Positions 8,928 to 15,940 of a stretch of 64,000 bases of DNA are shown here, piece after piece (the first letter of the stretch is position 1; each line of letters begins with the position of its first letter). Both the position numbers and the translations under genes were made by a program. The stretch is from GCA-2725625 sp964574215 (GTDB lineage: Bacteria; Pseudomonadota; Alphaproteobacteria; Rhodospirillales; UBA2165), in NCBI GenBank assembly GCA_964574215.1, contig CAZNLR010000019.1:17610-81609 (forward strand), in the 5' to 3' direction. The notes below the pieces were generated by a model that saw only the letters and a program-made list of their open reading frames with translations, searched no databases and was not told the origin of the DNA.

Positions 8928-10109
8928 TTAGTGATCGGTCACGAGCAGTTCCGGTTTCCAAGACTTGCTCAACAGCCTGCAACCGGTTTCGGTAACCAAT
9001 ACCGGGCTGCCGAGAGTTAGACCTTTCTTCTTGTCCATCGTGACAACGGAAGGCTCGAACTCGATCACCATGCCTGCTTCTATCAATTCCGTGCTTGGTG
9101 GCTTGTGCATGGTTTGCATGGGATATGTTCCCATCGGCATCTCAAGGCTGAGTCCGAGGCCATGAAAAGGAGGATTTGTGGATCGGTAACCGGCCTTGTT
9201 TATTACGGCTTGAAAGGCGTCGTCCAAATCCCCCACGGTGATTCCCGGCTTTAGAATATCAAGGCCGCTATTGAAGGATTCGGTGGCAACGTCAGCCATC
9301 TCTCTCGTTTCCTTGTCCGGCTCACCTACGGAAAACGGCTGATTGAACTGCCCCCAATAACCGCAATATTTGCCGTCGAACTCTGTGACAATTAGGTCGC
9401 CACGTTCCAGCGTTCTGGCCGGCGCTTGAAACTCGCGCTGTCCTCCGTGAGTAACTTCTTTTCCAGAGCTGAAAATGATCATGGAATGGACGTCACCACC
9501 GTTTCGAAACCGCGTGTCCAGAATTTTGGCCTTTACCTCAAGATCTGAAACACCCACCTTTGCCGTATCGACGACGGATTGAATCGCTTTTTCACCGATT
9601 TCGCAGGCCAATTCGAAGCACTTGATCTCGGCAGGACTCTTAATCTTCCGAGCCTCATCAATGAGGTCCGTGGCATCTTCAAAACTGGCCTGGGGCAGGT
9701 CCTTGGTGAGCGACACATAAGCCGTGTGCGGAAACCCGTACTCGCCTATATATCCGGACAGCGGAAGCATGCCGATCCTCGCCCGTTCAAGCTGCAGTTC
9801 CTTTATCATTTCAGAAATTCCTTTGGAGGGCGTAGGGTGTGCGGAACGGTTATCGGCAATCCAAGAATCGTGAGGTCGCCCGGCAAACGTGAAAAATGTC
9901 GGCTCACCTTCGAGAGGAAATACCAAGTAACCTTCGCCAGTGACTGAGTCACCATTGGTCAGGTAATTCAAAGCGCCGATAACCATGCCGCTGTAAAGGC
10001 CAAAAGTGCCATAAACGACAAGACAATCGAGGTCGCGCTCTCCCATCAATTCGCGCACCTTCTTCCAGCGACGATCACGCTCTTTTCCATCTAATATTGA
10101 ATTCGACAT
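8928..10109 (-). CDS. M24 family hydrolase (creatinase/Xaa-Pro peptidase-like)
   Basis: About 393 residues with a creatinase N-domain followed by the pita-bread M24 domain (HGLGLSLEMPMG for the His, MVIEFEPSV and VLVTETG for the two Glu). The usual second metal-binding Asp (SDxTRTF in peptidases) is replaced: the equivalent stretch reads WGQFNQPF, so a standard dinuclear metal site is doubtful. Creatinase, which is metal independent, shows a comparable loss. I chose the ATG at 10109 because AAGGAA lies about 10 bases before it; a longer frame reaches 10178 but lacks a ribosome site. It heads the minus-strand run M24-dctP-dctQ-dctM and is divergent from the IclR regulator. An amidinohydrolase or C-N hydrolase of the imported compound is the best guess. 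Confidence 0.85.
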   Translation of the reverse strand: MSNSILDGKERDRRWKKVRELMGERDLDCLVVYGTFGLYSGMVIGALNYLTNGDSVTGEGYLVFPLEGEPTFFTFAGRPHDSWIADNRSAHPTPSKGISEMIKELQLERARIGMLPLSGYIGEYGFPHTAYVSLTKDLPQASFEDATDLIDEARKIKSPAEIKCFELACEIGEKAIQSVVDTAKVGVSDLEVKAKILDTRFRNGGDVHSMIIFSSGKEVTHGGQREFQAPARTLERGDLIVTEFDGKYCGYWGQFNQPFSVGEPDKETREMADVATESFNSGLDILKPGITVGDLDDAFQAVINKAGYRSTNPPFHGLGLSLEMPMGTYPMQTMHKPPSTELIEAGMVIEFEPSVVTMDKKKGLTLGSPVLVTETGCRLLSKSWKPELLVTDH

Positions 10110-10270
10110 AGCTGACTCGTTCCTTATTAAGCGGTTTTTAAACTTCGTTGAATTTGGCCTCCTCTCCGGACCGAACATGCTGCCGCCGGGTGAGGTTTTT
10201 CAGCAGGTAAATTCTTTGCCTTTGTTGAACTGCTATATATTCGTAGTAGCTATTGTTATTTAGATGTTAT

Positions 10271-10288
10271 TACGGTATTATAACGACT
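10271..10288 (+). promoter_or_regulatory. Candidate IclR-family operator, site 1
   Basis: TACGGTATTATAACGACT. The same sequence occurs on the opposite strand at 10455-10473 with one extra G. The two copies flank the divergent promoters of the M24/TRAP operon and the IclR gene. Confidence 0.45.
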
Positions 10289-10454
10289 GCTGTTAAATGT
10301 CAACCATTGATTTGAATCTTGTTACAGCTACATAATTGGGGATAAGTCATATGGTGATCGGCTAAAAATTGACCGGACAAGAATATGGTAGAAAAAATTG
10401 ATGGCGACGGAAACGCACCGAAATTAATTGTATTTCTGATATAAAATACGTAAT

Positions 10455-10473
10455 AGTCGTTATAACTACCGTA
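10455..10473 (-). promoter_or_regulatory. Candidate IclR-family operator, site 2
   Basis: Plus strand AGTCGTTATAACTACCGTA; its complement matches site 1 in 18 positions with a single inserted base. It lies about 20 bases upstream of the TTG start of the regulator, a position suited to autorepression. Confidence 0.45.
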
Positions 10474-10493
10474 ATTAAAAAGGATATTCTGTT

Positions 10494-11279
10494 TTGGCTA
10501 ACCAATCGATTGCCCGCGGCGCTGCAATCCTCTCTCTTTTTTCTATTTCTCGGCCAAGATTGAAACTCTCTCAAATTGCCGAAGAGATCGGCCTTCCTCT
10601 CAGCACGACCAATGGCCTTGTCCAATCGCTGGTCATCGCTGGGTTCCTTGAGAAAAACGAAGATAATAGGGAGTATCAGCTGGGACTTTGGAATATTGAA
10701 CTCGGGGCCACGAAGATGGCGACCTCCGAAATCAATCAGAAAGGAAGTGCCCTGGCGTATTATCTAGGCCGTGACACTGGCCTGACAGCGCGGCTCGGTG
10801 TACTTGAGCGTGATGCAATTGTCATGACTTATTGTAGTGCTCCCTCGGCATCAATTTTATCTAGGATCGATATTCCCGGAACACCTCTACCGACATATTG
10901 TGTTTCATTGGGGCTCGCAATTTTAGCCTTCTCACCCGAGGAAGAGGTGGTAGAGCATTTGAACAGAATTCAACTCGTCGAATACACTGAATTCACGAAA
11001 ACCGATCCACAGGAAATTTTAGATGAACTGGGTGCCATTCGAAACAAAGGTTATGCATTCTGTGAGAACACGTTGGTGATGCACGCAACAGGTATCGGTG
11101 CCCCAATATTAGGCTCAGATGGCTTGCCAGTTGGCGGAATTAACATTTCCGGAGACTCCACGCAATTTACCGCAACGACGGTCGACTCGTTGGCCAGACA
11201 ACTGATGGAAACCGCGTCCGGCATATCCCAACAAATGGGATATCGCTCATATGAGCCGGTCTTTAACATTAAACGGTGA
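10494..11279 (+). CDS. IclR family transcriptional regulator
   Basis: A 261-residue regulator with an N-terminal winged helix-turn-helix (SIARGAAILSLFS ... LKLSQIAEEIGLPLSTTNGLVQSLVIAGFLEK) and a C-terminal IclR ligand-binding domain (GIGAPILGSDGLPVGGINISG). The start is a TTG at 10494, preceded by AAAAGGAT at a good distance; no ATG lies near. It is divergent from the M24-dctPQM operon, which it presumably controls in response to the imported substrate or a breakdown product. IclR proteins may be repressors or activators, so the sign of control is open. Confidence 0.92.
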   Translation: MANQSIARGAAILSLFSISRPRLKLSQIAEEIGLPLSTTNGLVQSLVIAGFLEKNEDNREYQLGLWNIELGATKMATSEINQKGSALAYYLGRDTGLTARLGVLERDAIVMTYCSAPSASILSRIDIPGTPLPTYCVSLGLAILAFSPEEEVVEHLNRIQLVEYTEFTKTDPQEILDELGAIRNKGYAFCENTLVMHATGIGAPILGSDGLPVGGINISGDSTQFTATTVDSLARQLMETASGISQQMGYRSYEPVFNIKR

Positions 11280-11304
11280 GAACACAGTTTTTGACCGGTT
11301 TTGG

Positions 11305-11377
11305 TGTCTCTTTCTGGCTACAAGTGGACTCATTAATCATTGAAAATAATGTCCGTTTACGGGTGTAAATCGGACAT
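11305..11377. repeat. Two further copies of the local palindromic repeat
   Basis: Copy G at 11305-11333 (TGTCTCTTTCTGGC...AGTGGACTCAT) and copy H at 11349-11377 (ATGTCCGTTTACGGG...AATCGGACAT). In copy H the arms ATGTCCG and CGGACAT are perfect and the inner arms TTTAC/GTAAA pair apart from one bulged base. They close the right side of the 2.1-11.4 kb block. Confidence 0.6.
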
Positions 11378-11382
11378 GGGCG

Positions 11383-11586
11383 TTAATTCGATCTGCTGGC
11401 GCCGCGCCGCGCGCCGCCAAAGTTTTTGACGTTGGCGTTGCCCCTTGGACTTTTAATCGAACCGGATCCTGGATTGAAATGGCCCGGTCCGAATTTTGGT
11501 TTGGAATCGTCGGTGGCGGCGTGTCGCTTTTTGCCTTTTTGCGCAGCTCTCTTTTTCGCCCGTTCACGGGCTTTGGCTTTGGTCAT
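11383..11586 (-). CDS. Small lysine/arginine-rich conserved protein
   Basis: A 67-residue, very basic protein beginning MTKAKARERAKKRAAQKGKK and ending in NFGGARRGASRSN. The Lys/Arg/Ala-rich start and the FGPGHFNPGSGSIKSP centre match my memory of a small conserved protein of unknown function found in many Rhodospirillales. A ribosome site GAGAGGCG lies before the ATG. The charge suggests nucleic acid or ribosome binding, but that is inference. Low-complexity composition makes homology claims from memory less certain. Confidence 0.7.
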   Translation of the reverse strand: MTKAKARERAKKRAAQKGKKRHAATDDSKPKFGPGHFNPGSGSIKSPRGNANVKNFGGARRGASRSN

Positions 11587-11890
11587 GATTTCCGCGCCTC
11601 TCGATGCTGGAATTTCCAGAATAGTCTTTAAATCTCAAAGAATCATAGCACTGCGTCATTGCCGACGGAACCGAATATTTAGGGGTAAGTCCATCGCAAC
11701 GCACAGTGCCGAACACCAAACGCTTCTATCTGGGGCCGTTTTAGTCTTCGCGTCAACTGCATCAGTTTCATACAATAAAATATCTTGAACCGCCTGTGCA
11801 CGGGCGGCCTTGATTGTTGGGCAACGGCGTTTAATAATTCCGAAAATAAATATCATGTCCACAAGGAGGCACAGGGGGAGAATGCACAAT
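11587..11890. other. Intergenic region upstream of molybdenum hydroxylase operon
   Basis: No gene that I can support. A small hairpin CCGCC...GGCGG lies near 11790-11810. Two purine-rich ribosome-binding tracts, AGGAGG at 11864-11869 and GGGGGAG at 11874-11880, precede the FAD-subunit gene. Confidence 0.5.
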
Positions 11891-12763
11891 ATGCGATACG
11901 AAGCGCCGGACAGTCTCGACACCGCTATAAAGTTGATTGCCGAAGAAAAAGGAGACGTCCGGATTTTCGCCGGCGGAACGGATATTCTGGTTCAGATGCA
12001 TGCCGATTTGATCGAGCCGGATTTACTGGTCGATATCAAAAATATCTCGGAACTTCGTCAAATCGAAAAAGAAGCCGATGGATACCGGTTCGGCGCTGCG
12101 GTGACCGGCGTGGAACTGATGGACCATGAAGTTTTCTGCCGGACCTGGCCGGGCGTTATGGATGGCGTCAAGCTAATCGGCTCGATCCAGGTCAAAGGCC
12201 GGGCCACCGTGGGCGGTAATTTGTGCAACGCGTCGCCGGCTGCCGATAGCATTCCGGCGCTGATGGCGGCGGGCGCGACGGTGACCGTGGCCGGTCCCAA
12301 CGGCAGGCGTGATGTACCGGTGGAAGAAATCGCCACCGGCCCGGGCAAGACGTCGCTTGACACTGGCGAAGTCGTGGTTTCGTTTTTCCTGCCCGATGCG
12401 CCGCCGGGTTCCGGCAGCGCTTACCAACGCTTTACCCCCCGAACGGAAATGGATATCGCCGTGGTCGGCGTCGGCATCGGTTTGACCCTCGATGATAGCG
12501 GTGTCTGCACCGCCGCCCGGGTCGCCTTGGGCGCTGTCGCAGAGAGAGCCTTATTGGTGGACGAGGCCGCCGATGCGTTGATCGGAACCAGCGTGGATGA
12601 CGGCGCCCTGGATAAACTGGCCGCCGCCGCCAGCGCCGCTTGCCGGCCGATTGACGACAAACGGGGAACCAAGGAATACAGAATAAAAGTTGCCGCTGTC
12701 CTGGCGCGCCGCGTTGCCGCGGTAGCGTTGGAACGGGCCAAAAACAAGGGGCAAAGCCGATGA
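11891..12763 (+). CDS. Molybdenum hydroxylase FAD-binding subunit (CoxM/HcrB-like)
   Basis: About 290 residues. It has the FAD-binding motifs of the xanthine dehydrogenase family medium subunit: FAGGTDILVQM (pyrophosphate loop) and TVGGNLCNASPAADSIPAL (flavin contact). The C-terminal domain ends with the conserved KRGTKEYR segment. It transfers electrons from the Fe-S subunit to an acceptor. There is no 4Fe-4S insertion as in 4-hydroxybenzoyl-CoA reductase beta subunits. I chose ATG 11891 (GGGGGAG 10 bases before); ATG 11882 is an alternative. Its stop overlaps the next start (ATGA). Confidence 0.93.
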   Translation: MRYEAPDSLDTAIKLIAEEKGDVRIFAGGTDILVQMHADLIEPDLLVDIKNISELRQIEKEADGYRFGAAVTGVELMDHEVFCRTWPGVMDGVKLIGSIQVKGRATVGGNLCNASPAADSIPALMAAGATVTVAGPNGRRDVPVEEIATGPGKTSLDTGEVVVSFFLPDAPPGSGSAYQRFTPRTEMDIAVVGVGIGLTLDDSGVCTAARVALGAVAERALLVDEAADALIGTSVDDGALDKLAAAASAACRPIDDKRGTKEYRIKVAAVLARRVAAVALERAKNKGQSR

Positions 12764-13236
12764 AAAAGCACCACATATCCGCCACCGTCAACGGCGATGA
12801 AATCGATTTCCTGTGCGAACCGACGCAGACTCTATTGGATATATTGCGCGACGAGCTTTATCTGACGGGAACCAAGGAAGGCTGCGGCACCGGCGATTGC
12901 GGCGCCTGCAGCGTCACCGTGGACGGCGTTTTAATCTGTTCCTGCCTGATGCTCGGCGTCGAAGCCGAAGGCAAGACAATCCAAACCATCGAAGGTATGG
13001 CCGACGGCGATGAATTGCATCCACTGCAACGAAAATTTATTGAGCATGTGGCGCTGCAATGCGGCATCTGCACCCCCGGCCTGCTGATCGCGGCGCGGAG
13101 CCTGCTGGAGAAAAACCCGGATCCGACGGAAGAGGAGGTCCGCTACGGCTTGGCCGGTAATCTGTGCCGTTGTACGGGATATCAAAATATCATCGAGGCC
13201 GTCATGGACGCCGCCGAAGAAATGAGAGGAGCCTGA
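12760..13236 (+). CDS. Molybdenum hydroxylase 2Fe-2S subunit (CoxS-like)
   Basis: 158 residues with both Fe-S domains of the family: a plant-type ferredoxin fold with Cys42, Cys47, Cys50 and Cys60 (GCGTGDCGAC...LIC) and a helical domain with CGIC (Cys101, Cys104) and GNLCRCTGY (Cys136, Cys138). All eight cluster ligands are present. The two clusters pass electrons from the molybdenum site in the large subunit to the FAD. Start ATG overlaps the stop of the FAD subunit, indicating translational coupling. Confidence 0.95.
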   Translation: MKKHHISATVNGDEIDFLCEPTQTLLDILRDELYLTGTKEGCGTGDCGACSVTVDGVLICSCLMLGVEAEGKTIQTIEGMADGDELHPLQRKFIEHVALQCGICTPGLLIAARSLLEKNPDPTEEEVRYGLAGNLCRCTGYQNIIEAVMDAAEEMRGA

Positions 13237-13238
13237 TT

Positions 13239-15563
13239 ATGGGAATGATGCCATCACCCTACGGGACCCAAATACCTTACGAGGAAAAAGATCTTAAGGT
13301 CGTTGGAACCAATCCGACCGCGCGGCCTGACGCCATCGATAAGGTGACGGGGAAGGCGCGCTACGCCGCCGATATCAACCTGCCCGGGCAATTGGTCGGC
13401 AAGGTGCTGCGGAGTCCCCATGCGCACGCCCGCATCAAGTCCATCGACACCTCGGAAGCCGAGAAGTTAAAAGGCGTCAAGGCAGTCGTCACCTGCGATG
13501 ATTTCCCCGACATGCCGGTCCTGCACGCCGCCGCCGGCGAGATTATGGTCAATTTCCGCGACGTGACCCGCACCATGATGGCGCGTGAAAAAGCCTTGTT
13601 CGACGGCCATCCCGTGGCCGCCGTCGCGGCGACCAGTGACTCCATCGCCAAGGCTGCGCTCAAGCTGATCAAAGTGGAATACGAAGTGCTGCCCCATGTC
13701 ATCGACGTGGTGGAGGCCATGAAGCCGGATGCACCCCTGCTGAACGAGGAACAGTTTACCAAGGGCATTGAACCGGCGCCCGACAAGCCATCCAACATCG
13801 CCGCCCGAATGACCAGTAAGCTGGGTGATGTGGAGGAAGGTTTCAAACAGGCCGATCTGATCATCGAGCGCGAGTTCAACACCAAGGCCGCGCACCAGGG
13901 CTATATCGAGCCCCATGCCAGCTTGGCCGTTTACACTGATGGCGGCAATGCCGAGGTATGGACCAGCACCCAGGGCCATTTCCTGATCCGCGCTCAGACC
14001 GCCAAGGTCCTTGAAATGGATGTGTCGCGCGTCAAGGTGACGCCGGCGGAACTGGGTGGCGGCTTCGGCGGCAAGAACGGCATCTATCTGGAGCCGCTGG
14101 CTATAATTCTGTCCAAGAAATCGGGCCGGCCGGTAAAAATGACCATGACGAGGAACGAAGTGTTCCGCGCGTCCGGGCCCACATCGGGCACCAATATCAT
14201 CATCAAGATCGGTGTCACCAAAGACGGCAGGATCACCGCGGCCCAGGCGATATTGAACTATCAGTCGGGTTGTTTCCCGGGTTCGTCACTGCCGCTTTGC
14301 ACGCCGACCGTCTTCACCCGCTATGATCTGGCGAACGTGCTGGTGATCGGCAACGACGTCACCTGCAACCGGCCCAAGGTGGCCGCTTACCGCGCACCCG
14401 GCGCACCGATGATCGCCTTTGGTGTGGAAACGGTAATTGACGAGCTGGCGGAAGAACTGAAGATGGACCCCATCGACATCCGCCTCAAGAACGCCGCCAA
14501 GGAAGGCACCCAGACCCATTTCGGACCCAAGCTCGGGCCAATCGGCTATATCGAGACGTTGGAAGCGGCCAGGGCTCACGATCATATGAAGACCGAGCTG
14601 GGCCCCGATCAGGGCCGCGGCATCGCCACCGGGTTCTGGAACACACTGGGCATGGAAACCTCGGCGACCCTCAACGTCAACCAGGACGGCACGGCATCCT
14701 TGATCTATGGCACGGTGGATGTGGCAGGCGGCATGCGCGCCGCTTACTCGCAAATCGTTGCCGAGGAGCTTGGTATTCCGTTCGAAAAGGTAAAGGCCAT
14801 CCAGAGCGACACGTCGTCCCTGGGCTTCAACTTTACCACCGCCGGCAGCCGCGGCACGGCGGCGGGCGGTATGGCGGCGGTTAAGGCCAGCCGCGACGCC
14901 ATTACCCGCATGTGTGAAGTCGCCGCCCGCATGTGGGAGGTGGAAGCAGATCAGGTCGTCTGGGAAGACGGCCATGCCCGTCCGGCAAGTTCCAATGTGG
15001 GCGACTTCGAGCCCCTGTCGGTCGCTGAAATCGCCATGAAGGCGGGTTTCTTCGGCGGCACCATCGCGGGCCACGCCGAGATCAACGTGACCGGCGGCGG
15101 GCCGGGCTTTGGCACCCATATCGTCGATGTGGAGGTGGACCGTGGCACCGGCCATGTGAAGGTGCTGCGCTATTCGATTATTCAGGATGCGGGCAAGGCC
15201 GTCTATCCCGATTACGTCAAGGCTCAGTTCCACGGTGCCGCCGTGCAGGGGATAGGAATGGCTTTGAACGAGGAATATATCTATGACGAAAACGGCGTCA
15301 TGGAGAATCCCGGTTTTCTCGACTACCGGGTGCCGGTGGCTTCCGACGTGCCGATGATCGATACGGAAATCGTCGAAGTGCCGAACCCCAACCACCCTTA
15401 CGGCATTCGGGGGGTCGGTGAAGTGCCGATTATCCCGCCCCTGGCGGCCATCTCCAACGCTATTTACGACGCCATTGGTGTTCGGATGCGCAATCACCCG
15501 ATGTCGCCGCCGAAAGTTCTAAAGGCCATCGAGGACGCCGAGACACCTGTGGCTGCCGAATAG
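13239..15563 (+). CDS. Molybdenum hydroxylase large (Mo-cofactor) subunit
   Basis: 774 residues, xanthine dehydrogenase/CO dehydrogenase family. The N-terminal a/b hammerhead domain (ARYAADINLPGQLVGKVLRS) is followed by the Mo-cofactor domains: GGGFGGKNG, the active-site loop AYRAPGAP (383-390) and the catalytic Glu728 in GVGEVPIIPP. The loop is neither AYRCSFR (form I CO dehydrogenase) nor AYRGAGR (form II), so true CO dehydrogenase activity is unlikely; it should hydroxylate another substrate, perhaps an N-heterocycle, aldehyde or aromatic thioester. ATG 13239 is chosen for the GAGAGGA ribosome site; a longer frame begins at 13164 inside the previous gene. No Mo-cofactor maturation genes are adjacent. 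Confidence 0.93.
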   Translation: MGMMPSPYGTQIPYEEKDLKVVGTNPTARPDAIDKVTGKARYAADINLPGQLVGKVLRSPHAHARIKSIDTSEAEKLKGVKAVVTCDDFPDMPVLHAAAGEIMVNFRDVTRTMMAREKALFDGHPVAAVAATSDSIAKAALKLIKVEYEVLPHVIDVVEAMKPDAPLLNEEQFTKGIEPAPDKPSNIAARMTSKLGDVEEGFKQADLIIEREFNTKAAHQGYIEPHASLAVYTDGGNAEVWTSTQGHFLIRAQTAKVLEMDVSRVKVTPAELGGGFGGKNGIYLEPLAIILSKKSGRPVKMTMTRNEVFRASGPTSGTNIIIKIGVTKDGRITAAQAILNYQSGCFPGSSLPLCTPTVFTRYDLANVLVIGNDVTCNRPKVAAYRAPGAPMIAFGVETVIDELAEELKMDPIDIRLKNAAKEGTQTHFGPKLGPIGYIETLEAARAHDHMKTELGPDQGRGIATGFWNTLGMETSATLNVNQDGTASLIYGTVDVAGGMRAAYSQIVAEELGIPFEKVKAIQSDTSSLGFNFTTAGSRGTAAGGMAAVKASRDAITRMCEVAARMWEVEADQVVWEDGHARPASSNVGDFEPLSVAEIAMKAGFFGGTIAGHAEINVTGGGPGFGTHIVDVEVDRGTGHVKVLRYSIIQDAGKAVYPDYVKAQFHGAAVQGIGMALNEEYIYDENGVMENPGFLDYRVPVASDVPMIDTEIVEVPNPNHPYGIRGVGEVPIIPPLAAISNAIYDAIGVRMRNHPMSPPKVLKAIEDAETPVAAE

Positions 15564-15940
15564 GCATTGGGTTTAATTTGACGTTTGCGGCAGATTAGCC
15601 GACGGGAGAACTATACCTGCGCGGTCGCTTATCGGTATCGGATTATTTGAAATATCCGGTCTTTCTCCCTGCCGTCTTACTGCCATTGTATCAATTTACT
15701 TCAATACATTTCAGAGCCGGATACTTTGACCTATGTCATATTCAAAACGCCAATGAATAGATACGTTTTGGATATGGAAAATGGAAAGACTTTTCGACAA
15801 TATAATAATACCGATCAGCACAAAAATTGCCGGAACGATTTTTCAGCGGTTGGAACTTCTTAAATCCATAGATTGGCTCATGGCCTAAGGATTGTGAAGG
15901 CCGACAGAGTTTTTAATATTTAAAATTGAAGTAAAATCGA
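15564..15940. other. Intergenic region before NIT kinase
   Basis: No gene seen. A loose long-range inverted repeat pairs GGCAG...GGGAGAA near 15590-15612 with TTCTCCCTGCC near 15662-15675 and could end transcription of the molybdenum hydroxylase operon. The rest is AT-rich and should hold the kinase promoter. Confidence 0.4.

Larger units (their letters stand above)
10110..10493. other. Divergent regulatory region M24 hydrolase / IclR regulator
   Basis: AT-rich, no gene. It carries the two inverted operator-like sites at 10271-10288 and 10455-10473 described separately. Promoters for both directions should lie here; I cannot assign exact -35/-10 boxes with confidence. Confidence 0.55.

Noticed and set aside
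14286..15497. 403-codon minus-strand frame within the Mo-hydroxylase large subunit gene
   Set aside because: Antisense shadow; the plus-strand protein has all family motifs, the shadow shows none.
13239..15563. Carbon monoxide dehydrogenase (coxL)
   Set aside because: Gene order fits, but the active-site loop lacks AYRCSFR/AYRGAGR.
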